Shown: positions 36,481 to 49,618, numbered from the stretch's first letter. The stretch is 64,000 bases of DNA from Aselliscus stoliczkanus (GCA_033961575.1 CM066728.1:180783678-180847677), one strand, 5' to 3'. Notes: generated by a model not told the origin, from the sequence alone. Numbers and translations are program-made.

Positions 36481-39400
36481 AAAAAAAACCAAGGTCGTGC
36501 AATGGACACCAGCTGCAAACCAAGTTCCTCAAGTTCCTACAGCTGCGGTAGTGCATTGCACCACGAATGGCCCACTGGGGCTCGGCACGTGCGTGAGGCT
36601 GCCCTGGCCTAACACGGCGGGAACATAGCCACACACGCCGGCGCTCCCGGCGGGTTCACGGAGCTCCTTACCGGATGTCCTAGTCTCTGGGTTAAGACTC
36701 CATTGCAGCCTCTTGGAAATGAATGGGCCATCCCACCTGCCCATCAAAAACGGGCAATCGCTCCATTCCAAAGCCTCTCCGGATACCTGGGCCCCAGGTG
36801 GGCACCTCTCTTATTACCCTTACCTGTGAGCAGTTCAGTGAGAGCCTGTGGCCGCATCTCCCTAACACCTTTTCAGCTAATGGGCCTGATTCCTCCAGAA
36901 TCAGGCATCCTTGCACTCTCATCTCCCGAGTCCTCCCTGATGCGTGCAAATACTGTTAGGTATTCACGTTGCCTTCATCTTGTCCTATGCCCAGCACTCA
37001 GAAAGCCTTCTCTTGATCACTCAGGCCTGTGGTATCACTATCTTCTTCATGTTCAGATGATCCACCTTCTACTTTGCTAAAAAGATCCAGACTATCAGCT
37101 TCTCTTATCTCTATGGGAAACATTCCAAAATAATTTTTTTTTCCCAAAGCAAATAGCCAACAAAGCACTTGCAAATAAGTGGGACAATAACACCTGATTT
37201 TTAGAATTGGAAAGTAGTGTCCCCATTTTACCTAAAGGGAAGTTGAGACCTTGAAAAAAATGTTAAGACACTTGCCACAGATCACAAAGCTGATAAGTGG
37301 CAGTATTAGAACTTCAAGGTCTGCGTTTGGTCTCCTCCCATCCCCCTACCCTCCACCCTCTTTAGGCCATAGGTTCCTTCCTCTATGGTCCACTCTGGCC
37401 TCTCACCTCATAACCCACCTCTCATCTCTACCTTTCTCTGAATCTTCACCCACAGCCCTTAGTCAGAGGTACACCCCTGCCCTGCATTTACCAGTCCCTT
37501 CTCAAAGTCATTGTTCACTTGTTGCCCACTGCCTCTTTCTGTATCTTTAAGCCTCTTCACTAGCTTTCACCACAGTTTAGGAACATATTAAACTTTCTCC
37601 TACCCTAGAATTAAGCATTTTATTCTTTCTGCTTCTCTCTGGGTATAATTTTCTTTCTCCGTTTGCTCATAACTCCTGCCCTATCGTCTCCCTGTTCCAT
37701 AACAGCTTTCCGTTTTACTTGCCTACCCAACACTCTCCTGAAACTGCTCTCTCAGGGAGGTTTAATTCCTCCCCTGAATCCCCATCCACGGGGTACTCCT
37801 CTGTAGATGACCCTGCACAGCCCTTGTTCTTGGGGAGCATTTCATCTAAAGGAGAAACTGATGCACAAGCAAACACTGCTAGCTAACCTGTCCTCAATAT
37901 CATCTGTACTCAGGCCAACAATGAAAAGAAAGACCTGCCTAGACAGCCTGGAGGGGTGGGAAGGAGAGGGCGGAGAGTCTGCCCAGAGGAAGTGACCCTT
38001 TATCACCAAACACAGCCCCTGCAGCTACATCCTCATTCCCCTGCGTTTCCCAACTTCACCTCTCCTCTTTTACCTCCGCAACTCTGCATATTCTATTTCT
38101 CTACCCACTCATGAGTTTATTTCCATGCAGACAATGGCTGACTATATTATCTCCAGCCCCAATTTTTTTGGTGAACACCAGCTCTGGCCTTTCAACAGCT
38201 TTGGGACATTTCTGCATAAAAATCCTATTTTAACTTCCAACTGAACCTATTTAAAATAAGCAAATTGTCTTTCTTCCCAAATCATTGTCTTATTTCTTAC
38301 AGGAAGACAACCGTTTTCCTAATCATTCAGGCTTAAAATTTGGAAGTCATCATTAAGTCTCCCCATCCAGTCAAATTCTATTGATTCCATCCTTTTGTGA
38401 TTCCCTGCTGATCACTAGCCTTCCACTTCCATTCCTTATTACCCAGAATCTGGGTAAAAAGAGCACAAAAAAAGTTCCTTCTTACTTGCTAGACAAAGAA
38501 CAAACTACAAACAAAAAATCCTCTCAAATCAAGCAGTTAGGGCATTCTCCTTTGTTTTCAATAAATAAGTACAGAAGAGAGCTCATGAGAGAACATTTTG
38601 GGTGGAAAGTGAAATTCTCCCTTTCCTTTGGCAGGGCTCCAGGGCACGTCCTCTTCAGGTCCAAGACAGCCTTCACCAGCCTCCCTGCCCCCAGTCTCCA
38701 GTCCCTCTACCCTGACTACCATACATTCTCCTGATCCAGCCATTTTGGTCAAGATCCTTTGCTGGTTCCCTGTTGCCTGCTACAGTGATATCTTATCTTG
38801 CCTTCAAGTCTTTCACATGCTGCACCACATCTTGGGCCACCCTATTCCATCAGCAATAGCAACTTACTTGCCATCCATGATGGTGTCTCTGTGAAACTTT
38901 TCTACTTTGCATTTCTGTTTCATCTCCTCCCCTTCTCACAGCCCAATATTTACCTCTCAAAGAGCTACTTATTTTTTAAAGCCCTTCCTAGGTTTTCCTC
39001 TGGGAGCCACACTGGGCTAATGGATGTCTATGATGGCGTTTACCTTAAGGTGTTTTTACTGAAGTTCCTGCTTACTAAGCTAGATGGCAGATTCCCAGAG
39101 GGCTCTACCTTTTTTAACAGTAAGAATTTGATAAATTTTCACTTCTCTAAACAAATTTCTTTTGCCAAAACTATGCAATTGTTGGATTAAATAAGAAAAT
39201 GTATAGGTGAAAATGTATAGAAGCACCGAGTACAGTGCTCGGCATTGATAGGTGTCTGTAAGTATTGGGTGAATGGATGAGACCTGGTATGAGTTTTCCT
39301 CTCCCAAAATTTTAATCAAAATCAAACAAAACTTTTAGTGATGGTTGTATTACTATAATGTGTGTAGTGGACTTTCAATTATATCTACAGAAGAAGTCAG

Positions 39401-39877
39401 AGGCCAAGACAGTTCATATAACTCAAAATTAATAAATTCTTGTCTTTGGAAGAAATTTTAACGTTATTTGAACATGTGAGTTTTGTTTTCCTTAGGCAAA
39501 TGTTTAAATTTGTTTTTAACCCTATGAAAACCAATTGGGAGACAAAAGCCTTCAAATACTTCATAGCAATAGTAGATGGCAAAAGATTTTTTTTAAACCA
39601 CACACAGAAAGTGATAAAGCATACTGTTTCACAATGATCTTCAGAGAAATTCAACCCAGTGGTTGAACAACTTTGGACATTTATCCATCCATCTATCCAT
39701 TGTCCTGTTTCTGTATATCTTTCCCTCCCATTCCTTGTCAATCTTATTTTTGGATGCCATTACTTTATGTGATATTCACTGAGAGCAGAGATTCTGGGCA
39801 AGTGCCCCATTGCCCTTTTCTTCCATGAGCCACAAATGGCTCTATAAGGAACTGGTTATACTCTGATAACTTTTAAT
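36481..39877. other. intergenic, upstream of HACD4
   Basis: No gene supported. The first few hundred bases stay moderately GC-rich. A MIR-like piece occurs near 37200-37320. C/T-rich stretches between 37.3 and 39.0 kb may be old LINE-2 sequence, but I cannot name them with confidence. Confidence 0.4.
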
Positions 39878-39890
39878 TCTAGATTTCTTT

Positions 39891-40002
39891 GTGTTGTTTT
39901 TTTTTAGGGCAGTGTCACTGGCCTTTACATGCATGTGGGACCCGAATCCGGACCACTGGCGTCCCAAGCCAGCGCCTAACCACCACGCCACTAGGCCGGC
40001 CC
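39891..40002 (-). mobile_element. short tRNA-derived SINE, minus orientation (first of a pair)
   Basis: Poly-T, AGGGCAGTGTCACTGGCC ... ending CCACTAGGCCGGCC. Flanked by an exact 13-bp TCTAGATTTCTTT (39878-39890 and 40003-40015). Confidence 0.93.
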
Positions 40003-40015
40003 TCTAGATTTCTTT

Positions 40016-40088
40016 TTTTTTTTTTTTTTTTTGAGGGCAGTGTTAATGGCCCTCATATGTGGGACCCGAACTGGGGCCACTGGCTTCC
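40016..40088 (-). mobile_element. 5'-truncated short SINE at the same target site
   Basis: Poly-T, GAGGGCAGTGTTAATGGCCC, then the SINE stops at CCACTGGCTTCC, lacking its 5' half. Flanks are TCTAGATTTCTTT (40003-40015) and TCTGGATTTCTTT (40089-40101), so the same 13-bp site occurs three times around two SINEs. Confidence 0.9.
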
Positions 40089-40984
40089 TCTGGATTTCTT
40101 TTTTATTTCAACTACTGGAATTTTCAGGGATCACAATTTCCTGCTCTTCCCATTCACAATCCCATAGCACAGACTGGAAATTTCACTGGCTGCTAGATCC
40201 TTACAGGACCCTAGAAAGTATGTGGTTTAATCTTCTTATTTCACAGGCACTGAAAAGCTAGTTAAAGCTGGATTGAGATCTCTTTCGACATCGCTGTGGA
40301 AAAATTTCATCTACATTTTCCCATTATCTTAACTTACTCAGACATCATTCATTAATAGTCATCTAATATTTGCCTGGACATACTCTCTGCCTCTATTATC
40401 ACTCTTTTCCAGATAATCCAGAACATTGTTTCTACTTCTCTGCTAGAACTTTAACCATCCTTCCTTTAAATGGCTTCCCATTTACTCTTCCATTTAGAAG
40501 ATCAAACCCTGGACTTGGATCCTTGTCTTGTTACATCATCATTCCCCAATCTATCTTCTGTCCTATTAGAAGGCAATTGTGTTCAAGTGTGTAGTTGGTT
40601 CATTCAACTATTAATGGGAACCATTTTAAAATCTGTTTTCTATGCCATGGACACTCCCCTCCTCCAGTTCACATGATTATATTATTGACTCTTAGCTATG
40701 TGCATTTTACAGTGCTTTCTATGGGTTATCTCAACTCTCAGGGCAACCCTTTGAGGTGGGAACTGTTCTTACCTAATTTGATAGATGAGAAAAAAGGTCA
40801 GAGCAGTTAAATATCTTGACCAAGTCCCACAAAGCTAGTAAATGTTGGAACTGAGATCAGAACTTCAGCCTGTTTCCAGATATCGAATTATTAACCACTA
40901 TGTAATATTAACTTGTTTCATGCAATTGTTCAGTATTGCTTTGCAAGTGCTGGTTTTCTTTCTGTTACATAGAGTCAAAATGTG

Positions 40985-41940
40985 ACACTCTATGTAAAAC
41001 CTAAAACTATAAAAATTCTAGAAGAAAAAGAGAAAATCTTGGTGGTGTTGGGTTAAGCTGAGATTTCTTGGCTATGACCCTAGATATTTCATAGATACTT
41101 CATAGCTATCTAAGGAAGTATTTCTTAGATGCTTCTGATCTTCAAAAGTCATTTATATGAGAATGAAAAGACAAGATACAGAGTAGCAGAAAATATTTGT
41201 GAAATATGTAAGTAATAAAGGACTTGTATGCAAATGTATAAAGAACTCTCAAAACTCAATGACAGAACAACCAATTTTTTAAGTATCAAATGATTTGAAC
41301 ACACACCTCATCAAAGAATATACACAGATGGAAAGTATTTGAATAGATACTCAACACCACTAGTTATTAGGAAAATACTAATTAAAACCACAATAAGATA
41401 TCACTACACACCTATGAGAACAGCTAAAGCTAAAAAAGCTCACCATATCAAATGTTGATGAAGATGTGGTATAACTGGAACGCTTACACATAGCTTTATT
41501 TGTAATAATCAAAACCTAGAAACAACCTAAATGGCCATCAACAGATGAACTGATAAACTGTGGCATACTCATACAATGGAATACTACTCAGCAATAAAAA
41601 AGCATGAACTACTAATATAAGCAATAACATGGATGAAACACAAAATAATAATGTTGATTGTAAGTACTAGATATAAGAAGAGTACATACTGTATGATTCC
41701 ATTTATATAAAATTCTAGAAAAGGGAAACTGATCTATGGTGAGAGAAAGTAGATAAATGGTTGCCTGATAATGGATGGGGGAGGGAGCGACAGAAGGGAG
41801 GGATTGCCAAGAGGTATGAGTAATAGATATGTTCATTGTTTTGATGGTGGTGATAGTGACAGGTGTACAACTCTTAAAACTTACCAAATTTAAATATATG
41901 CAGTTCATTATATGTCAGTTATACTTCAATAATGAAGCTA
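40985..41940 (+). mobile_element. old LINE-1 ORF2 3' half and 3' UTR
   Basis: Landmarks are ACACCTCATCAAAGAATATA, ATGGCCATCAACAGATGAAC, ATACTACTCAGCAATAAAAA and the end ATGTCAGTTATACTTCAATA. Frame broken. Confidence 0.85.
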
Positions 41941-42099
41941 AAATTTAGCACACTAATATTTAGAAAGAGAATGGAGTCTTTTTTATTATTTGTCTGTTTT
42001 GAAAAACTGATTTGTTTTTGTTTATGAACCCACATCTCACTGATTATGAAGGGAAAACAATACAAAATAAAATCTGTCAATTTAAAGGAACTCAATATC

Positions 42100-42330
42100 C
42101 TCCTTTCAGTCTCTTTGAGTTACTGCCCTTCTCCCCAACACACCTTGGTATATAAGGACGTTCACACACCCCTTAGGAGGTAAAGACTGAATCTCACCTG
42201 TACATACAGGCCTTTGGGTTGTCATTTAGTACCTGTAGCCTCTTGTGGAGAAACGGTGTCCTGCTGGTATCTGTACACTAGATGTGTGCTCAATAAACCT
42301 GTTGATACTAAACTGGTCCCACCTGCTACT
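42100..42330 (+). mobile_element. LTR-like remnant with TATA box and AATAAA
   Basis: TATATAAG at 42149-42156 is followed 136 bp later by CAATAAACCTG (AATAAA 42292-42297). That is the promoter-to-polyadenylation spacing of a retroviral-type LTR R region. No internal gene and no clear edges. Confidence 0.4.
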
Positions 42331-42811
42331 AATTACAGACCACCACCCATTCGATTACCTTCTATCTTTTATCCTTGCCTTGACGGCCTTCTTTTCCATC
42401 CCCAAGGCCTCTGCTGGTCCTCCTATCTTCTCTTCATCTCCTTATCCTCCCAAGGTCATGTGGAAATTTCTAGAGCAAGCTGTGGGGATCAGTCACATTG
42501 TTTCAGACTATCCATGTAGGCACCTCCCTGTCTTTCCCACATCATGTCAGACACAGCTGTGATGCTGCTGTAAGAGCCTGCAGGTTTCCAGCATCCACCT
42601 GAGAAAGTAGGACACTAAACTATGGCAGCTGATTCCTCCACATTGCTCAGGATGTTCCTATTACCACATTTGTAGCAGGGCTGGGACTAGGTGAGGCTAG
42701 CAGGCACCTAGGGTGCAAAATTTAAGGAGATGCTCTGTTTTAGGCTGGCAACGCTGAGAGGCAGTGAGGGAGCGAGATCAGGGACTTTTGCTAAAGATCT
42801 TTTCATTCTAT

Positions 42812-42813
<2 letters not shown>

Positions 42814-42888
<75 letters not shown>
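42814..42888 (+). repeat. (CT)n microsatellite, about 75 bp
   Basis: Uninterrupted CT dinucleotides. Confidence 0.98.
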
Positions 42889-42890
<2 letters not shown>

Positions 42891-43544
42891 AGTTATGCTA
42901 TCATAAAAGGAGACTTTGAGGGGAATTTAGAAGACTTTTACTTCTGAAACAAAGGTAGACTCTCAAACCATGGCCTTACTAGGGATTGAAAAAAGCCATT
43001 TTGATAGGTAGAGGCTGAGCATGAACTCTTCCATCCCTTTTCAGCCTAACTGAAACCAGTCCAAATCTCCTGAGGTAAAAGGATGCCTCTGGCAGGCCAG
43101 GAAGAAGGTCACATAAAAAGAAACGCAAAAGAGAAAATCATATTAGTATACTTCAAAACTGTTATCCCTGTTACATGTAGTTAAGATTTTACTTACATTC
43201 ACATTCAGTTTTCATTTCTATATATTCTTGTTCCATGCCATTCTCTATGATTACTGAAAATTGTTTTTCTTAGATTAATTCTCTTCATAACTACTTAGGG
43301 GAGCCACCCACATTAATATGGTAATTTTAGAAAAAAGGTTTAATTTTATAATGACAGAAACATTAGTTGGGCTGCAGATATCAATAGTTTCAAAAAGGTA
43401 ATTTTTATATTGATCTCATTAGATAAAATTTTTGCATTATATTCAAATCACTTGTAAAGCCAGGGTTGCTTTTTCAGCTTCTAAGGTAAGAGATATTTAA
43501 AAATAAATTAGACTTTGGAATTTAAGACTTTGTGGTTGTATGTT
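42889..43544. other. intergenic, unassigned
   Basis: AT-rich, nothing recognised before the SINE target site. Confidence 0.4.
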
Positions 43545-43669
43545 TTTTGTGGGTTTTTTTGTTTTTGTTTTTTTTTGAGGGCAGTGTCACTGGCCCTCTT
43601 ATGTGGGACCTAACCGGGGTTGCTGGCTTCCCAAGCCAGCACTTAACCACCGCGCCACTTGGCCAGCCC
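43545..43669 (-). mobile_element. short tRNA-derived SINE, minus orientation
   Basis: T-rich tail and TTGAGGGCAGTGTCACTGGC to CACTTGGCCAGCCC. Exact 15-bp duplication TTGTGGTTGTATGTT at 43530-43544 and 43670-43684. Confidence 0.95.
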
Positions 43670-43684
43670 TTGTGGTTGTATGTT

Positions 43685-46027
43685 ATAGAAGCAAAATTGC
43701 AGCATGTTTTGTAAGCATGTTTTGAATAAAGAAAGTTATAAAACAAAAAGGATAAAGTTAAAGGAAACAAACTACTTAATGATGGTATTAATAATTATAA
43801 TAATGATGATAGCTAAATATATTGAATATTGACTGTTGCTAGTCTCTATTCTAAAACCTTATGTGAATTAATTCATTTGCTCCTCCCACAAAGCTGCAAT
43901 TGTTATACTATTATTATTTCTCCATTTTACAGGTGAGGAAAGTATTCAGATAATTTAAGTGAGTTGTCCCAGTTAATACTACTAGCAAGCAGAAAGCTAG
44001 GATTTAAACTCAGGATAACTCAAATGATTGAAACTTACCTTTACCCACATAATTGTTTTTTAAACACTGAAATAAAAAAATTTGCCTCCGAACTCTAGAA
44101 GGTGGGATGTACTAAAGAGCATTGGCTAGTCTTTGCACTAATCTAAAATTCTAACTTGTCTTTCAGAGGATATGCTTTCCCCTCCAACCTAATTTAATTA
44201 CATCTGAAGCTGTTCAGCTATCCATCCATCACCGTTACATTTTTTGTGGCAGCTGTCATATTAAAGCTAATTGAATCTATCACCCTGGACGCATGTTAAG
44301 ACGCAGCTAACAGACCTCCCTCCTTTGACTGTGCTTTGCACTCTAGCTGTTGCCTTATCTCTCTCCTTCCATTCATAGGCAGGTTGACACACTCCTCAGA
44401 CCTCATCTTCCTTGGTTTTCTGCTTCACTTGACATTGTTAACCATTTCTTGCTCCTTTAAACCCTCTATGCCCTACTGTTATCCTCTGCCTCTGTTCTAT
44501 CTTCTTCCCTCTTTGGGTCTTCTTTCTCATTTCATGGTTTACATTTACTGTAACCTAAAGCGATTGTATATCTGACTCTTCATCACCCTTCAAGGTTTCT
44601 GGGCACAGGAATCTTTGCATTCACCTCCTCCCCTGCCCCCAACCTGGCAGGATGCCAGGTGAGAAGTAGCTACTCATGAAATGGTATTTAATGTTATTTG
44701 AAATAGCTACCATTAAGAATGTTGTTGGCAGGTAACCCCGTAAAGGTTCCTTGGTAAAGAATCCAATTCCAAGAAAATCAGGACATTGCTATCAAGGGAA
44801 GTTTTTCTCCACATTTGGGAGACTGTGCACATTCAAAGACCCAGGGGAAGAATGCTGTGGAGAATAAGTGATTAAATGTATTTAAGAAATGGAGACAAGA
44901 TACTATCTTGAGTAGGACTGTGAGAAAGATGCTAAGGGATGCACAAGAGAGAGAAGAGTCCTCACATTCTCAGCTCTGCTCTTCCTCAACTAAGGTTCGT
45001 TTTCTCACAGAAAACAAATGTGTTCAAAAATTTCCTTGACCATCAGAAATATTCTAATAGGAAAATTATTATCTCTTCCCTAAATGTACTGTGTTGAAGA
45101 TCTTTGGTGATTAGGCCTTTAACATTTTTAGCTTTGGTGATTTAAGAACCACTTCAAAATGTGGATTGATTTCTCCTTCAAGATGTGTGCAATCTCACGG
45201 AGGCACAGACCTGAATTGCACCCACCTTCTGGGAGGCTGCAGTGCAGGCAGGGATGTGTGAGTGTAGCTCCCCAAGGTGCCTCAGCCTCACAGGGGGACT
45301 GTAGCACTGGAGGGACCTGACGTTTGTGAGCATGTGGGGAAAATACACAATAGTGGTGTTTGGGTATTGCTGAAGGTCTTGAAGACGCAATCCTCACAAA
45401 TCCTCAGAGTATATTTTAAAGGAAGATAACACTGATGGGTGATGAACTAAACAGAAAAGTCTTTAAAATGATAACTAAAGGATGTATTGTGGAAAGTATG
45501 TTAAATATTTTTTTCAAAAATAACATGAATACAAAAGGTAAACTATATTAGTTCCCTAGGGTTGCTGTAACGAAGTACCACAAACTAGGTGGCTTAAAAC
45601 AAAAGAAATTGAAAGAGGCCTTTTGGGTAAGATATTCATCCCTTTAAGCTCTGGTTTCCTTATGTGTAAGTTAATCATTCCAACTTCACAGTGTTTCAGT
45701 GGGGAATTAATTTTTGCTTAGGATATGCATGCACGCACAAGTGTGTGTTTGTACATACAGACCCACATACTTACTTAGCACAGTGCCTGGCACACTATTA
45801 TGGCTGAAATTCAGTAAGTGATTTATTAAAATATATAATTTATCCACTTTGGTGCTAAAATATTTTTGCTACCAATCAATGGGAATTGACATGTTAACTC
45901 TTGTAATACGTAGCACCTCATCCTGATAGAAATTATGGTGAAAGGGAGACTGTCCCTTTTAAAATGAACCAGTAATTTATTTTTTAAATAAATGTGTTTT
46001 AATTGATTAGGTATTGTTGTGGTTTAA
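43685..46027. other. intergenic; MIR-like and LTR-like fragments
   Basis: A MIR-like core lies near 43840-44010 (CTCCATTTTACAGGTGAGGA). About 45545-45610 (TTAGTTCCCTAGGGTTGCTG, CCACAAACTAGGTGGC) is a short copy of the repeat seen again at 47310. No gene supported. Confidence 0.45.
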
Positions 46028-46042
46028 AAAAATCTAAGTGGA

Positions 46043-46194
46043 GGGGCCGGCTGAATGGCTCAGTTGGTTAAGAGCTCGCTCAAGAGTGTGAGCTGAGCTC
46101 TGAGCAACAGCAGTTCGATGCCCAGCCCGAGCTGAGTTGCTATTGAGTTGCCAACAGATAGCAGGATGGCTCAGCTAAAAAAATAAAAATAAAT
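46043..46194 (+). mobile_element. tRNA-derived SINE of the longer family
   Basis: GGGGCCGGCTGAATGGCTCA, A-box-like AGTTGGTTAAGAG, B-box-like AGTTCGATGCCC, A-rich tail. Exact 15-bp duplication AAAAATCTAAGTGGA at 46028-46042 and 46195-46209. Confidence 0.93.
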
Positions 46195-46302
46195 AAAAAT
46201 CTAAGTGGAAAATAATGCAAAGATAGTTTCTTGAATTGGCTTGAAATGTATTGTTTTATGGGAGATTGGAAGTTCATGTTGTATTGAAAATTTTACCTGG
46301 TA

Positions 46303-46407
46303 TTTTTTTTTTTGAGGGTAGTGTCACTGGCCCTCATATGTGCGACCCAAACCGGGGCCGCTGGCTTCCCAAGTCAGAGCTTAACCATTGCGCCACTCGG
46401 CCAGCCC
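46303..46407 (-). mobile_element. short tRNA-derived SINE, minus orientation
   Basis: Poly-T, TTGAGGGTAGTGTCACTGGC to CACTCGGCCAGCCC. Flanks TACCTGGTATTTTT and TACCTAGTATTTTT form a target duplication with one mismatch. Confidence 0.93.
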
Positions 46408-47309
46408 TACCTAGTATTTTTATATACCGTATCTCATTTACGCTTGCTAATGAGTAGGAAGGGTAAATATTATTGACATGGTTTTAGACCTAAAGAAACT
46501 AAGGGATTAAGTGACTGTCTGGTTGCACAGAAAATGGTGGTCAAGATCTGGCACTTATTGCGAACTGGATTTTCCAACCCAAGTCACGTGCTCATTCCTC
46601 TTCACTCTGCCTCTGTTGTGATCATTGGTCCTTGGGTTCAAATTATAGGCATATTTAGGTGCAGGCCCCTAGGATTTTAATTAGTTCTCTTTCTCTTCAT
46701 TACAAGAAAAAAGAACTTCTTAAATATTTCTATAAAAATTAATTTCCAAAGCATGGATCCTGAAGCACTGTAGGTAGGATTCAAAAACACCTTTTGAAAT
46801 ATTATTTTTTAAAAGATCAAATTATTGTTCCTTTTATTTTACTGCTATATTTTATTGTAACCTAATTCTTAAATCTTATAAATCCATACATAGCATATAT
46901 TCTCTATTAAACTGACTGGCAAATAAACCAAAGCTTTCAGATGCTTTAAAAAGTGCCATGAGGTGTTTCTGAGGCTGCACACAAATTTTGATGTGTATAC
47001 AGAAGAGGTGCTAACTCTTAATTTAGCGACAGGACGATTTGAAAGGTGGAAGCACTAAACCAGCTGATTACTTCCAGGGCTACCATCTTGGAGAACATCT
47101 GGTTTTTCTCTCTGCTCAAAAATGAGGTCAGGAAGCTGCATCTTCTTTTTCAGTGGAGAGACAGAGATCAGCAAACAGAAAGCTGATTGCTGGAACATGG
47201 GAGAGCTTGGGACTGTGGGACAAGTTCATGATCAATGTGAGGCCACCGCCAGCCACGAAGTGAGTTGGTTCAATGTGTGGCCACTGAGCTGTGTGAACCA
47301 AGGTAAACT

Positions 47310-47640
47310 ATATTAGTTTCCTAGGGCCGCTGTAACAAAGAACTACAAACTAAGTGGCGTAACACAAAAGAAATGTATTCCCTCCGTTCTGGAGGATAGA
47401 AATCCATACTCAAGGTGTTGCAGGACCCCTTTCTCTCTGACGAGAGTAGAGGAGCGTCCTTCCTTGCCTCTGCCTAGTTTCTGGTAGCCCCTGTCAATCC
47501 TTGACATTGTTTGACTTGAAGATGCATTGCTCTAATTTCTGCCCCCTCCTCCTATAATCTTTTCCTCTGTAGGTCTGTGTCCAAATTTCCCTGAATAAAT
47601 TGTGATATTGAGAATGTGGCCCCAAGCTTCACCTAGACTT
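47310..47640 (+). mobile_element. old LTR-type dispersed repeat
   Basis: TTAGTTTCCTAGGGCCGCTG, GTTCTGGAGGATAGAAATCC and CTGTGTCCAAATTTCCCTGA follow a very common mammalian repeat that I believe is ERVL/MaLR-related. The family name is uncertain. Confidence 0.5.
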
Positions 47641-48224
47641 GAAGACAACACTGAATGAATATGCACTGATGATTTAGGATTTATCACTGATGACCTTAGG
47701 TGAAGGACAGAAAGTCTAAGAAGGGAGAGTAACCATCTTTCAGGGCTTTTTGCACGTGTCTTTATGCAAGATCTGATAGGAGTGCATCTCCGGAATTCCT
47801 ATCCCACTTTCTCCCCTTTCCCTCACTTCTCCTTATCCACCATCATCTTTATCCCCATGCTTTTCTTTTTTTTTTTATATGCGTCTTTCTTTTTCCTTTT
47901 TTTATTAGTTTCAGGTGTATAACACAATGCAATAGTTATAGTCTTTACCCCCCAAAGTGAAAACTCCCCTCCCCCAGTTCGCCACCCCACTCCCCCCCAT
48001 ATTATACATATCCATCACAACTCCCCTGACTCCCCTCCACAGTATACTCCACATCCCGTGACCATCCACATATTCAGTTGCAGTTGGCATACAATACTAT
48101 ACAACATCAGCTTCAGGTGTACAGTGCAGTGATCAAGCCTCTACTCCATTCATGAAGTGGTCTCCCTAACAAGACATGTGACTATCTGACACGCCACAAA
48201 ATTTTTACAACATTATTATATTCC

Positions 48225-48605
48225 TGGAACTGTGTTTCATATCCCTGTGGCAATACTGTAGTTGTCTATTTATGCTGTCTAATCCCTTCCCCTTCCCCAC
48301 ATCCCCACCCCACTCCCAACTAGCAACCCTCAGTTTTTCCTCTACATCTACGAGTCTGTTTACTTTGATGGTTCACTCAGCTCTTCAGACTCCACACAAG
48401 TGAGATCACATGGTACCTGTCCTCAGACTGACTTATTTCTCGCAACATAACAGTCTCTTCACATTATCGATTACATTCCCAGAACTGCCCCCATATCCCT
48501 GAGGCAACATTGTAGTCCCACATACACTGTCCAAAACCTTCCCCCTCTCCCTCTTCCCCACTCCCTCCCAGCCAGCAACCATCAGTTTTTCCTTTATATC
48601 TGCTT
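48225..48605 (-). repeat. tandemly duplicated module in the LINE 3' UTR
   Basis: CATATCCCTGTGGCAATACT ... AACCCTCAGTTTTTCC (48240-48340) and CATATCCCTGAGGCAACATT ... AACCATCAGTTTTTCC (about 48490-48590) are two diverged copies of one ~130-bp module, about 245 bp apart. Confidence 0.8.
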
Positions 48606-48691
48606 GATATGACTTCAATCTTCTTAAATTGTCTCTCTGGGTTAGCTTGTTTACCCCTTTCTTTTGTTTAAAAAAGCCCTTTTAACATTTC

Positions 48692-49618
48692 TTACAATGC
48701 TGGCTTGGTGGTAATGAATTCCTTAAGCTTATTCTTTTCTGAGAAGCTCTTTATTTCTCCTTCAATTTTAAGTGATAGCCGTACTGGGTAGAGCAATCTT
48801 GGTTGTAGGCCATTATTTTGTGTCACTTTGAATATCTCCTGCCACTCCCTTCTGGCCTGCAGAGTTTCTGTAGACAAGTCAGCTGTTAGTCTAACAGGAG
48901 TTCCTTTGTATGTAACCTGCTGTCTTTCTCATACAGCCTCTAGGATTCTGTCTCTGTCTTTAACCTTTGCCATTTTAACTATGATGTGTCTTGGTGTGGG
49001 CCTGTTTGGGTTGAGCTTGTTTGGAACCCTCTGCACTTCCTGAGCATGTATGTTGATTTCCTTCACCATGGTAGGGAAGTTTTCAGTCATTATTTTTTCA
49101 AATACATTTTCAACCCCTTGCTTCTTCTCTTTTCCTTCTGGTATCCCTATGATTCGAAGATGGTTGCACTTCACCTTGTCCCATAGTGCTCTTAAACTAT
49201 TTTCATTGTTTTTTATTCTTTGGTGTTTTTGCTGTGCCAACTGGGTGAGTTCTGCTATGTTATCTTCCAAATTGCTGATCCGCTTCTCTGCTTCATCTAC
49301 TCTACTGGTGATTCCTTCGAGTGTGTTCTTCATTTCAGTTATTGTATACTTTAGTTCTAACAGGTTGTTTTTTATGATTTCCCTATCCTTCTTTATGTCC
49401 TCACTAAGTTCCTTAAACATTCTTATCATCAGTGTCCTAAACTGTGTCTCTGAAAGGTTGGATCCCTTTGTTTCATTTGGTTCCATTTCTGGAGGTTTCT
49501 TCTGATCTTTTACTTGTGACATGTTTCTTTGTTTCCCCATTCTGGCTGTCGCTCTGGGATTGCTTTGATGTATTAGATAGATCACCAGGAGAGCCCTGGC
49601 TGGATGATGCAGGCACAC
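48692..49618 (-). pseudogene. LINE-1/HAL1-type ORF1 (nearly intact)
   Basis: An open frame of 229 codons (49618-48929) continues after a break at about 48880-48930 into a 61-codon frame (48877-48692). In order it has a K/E-rich N-terminus, a coiled coil (RVDEAEKRISNLEDNIAEL), the RNA-binding RRM-type block (RIIGIPEGKEKKQGVENVF) and a C-terminal domain with [11 protein letters not shown] and LKEFITTKPAL. This is the nucleic-acid chaperone protein of LINE-1. About 309 codons is close to the family length. The frame is broken only once, suggesting modest age. The start is the first ATG of the open frame and is not certain. Confidence 0.82.

Noticed and set aside
45128..45397. 89-codon minus-strand frame checked for interferon or other gene similarity
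   Set aside because: No helix or cysteine pattern of interferons and no recognisable domain; left unassigned.
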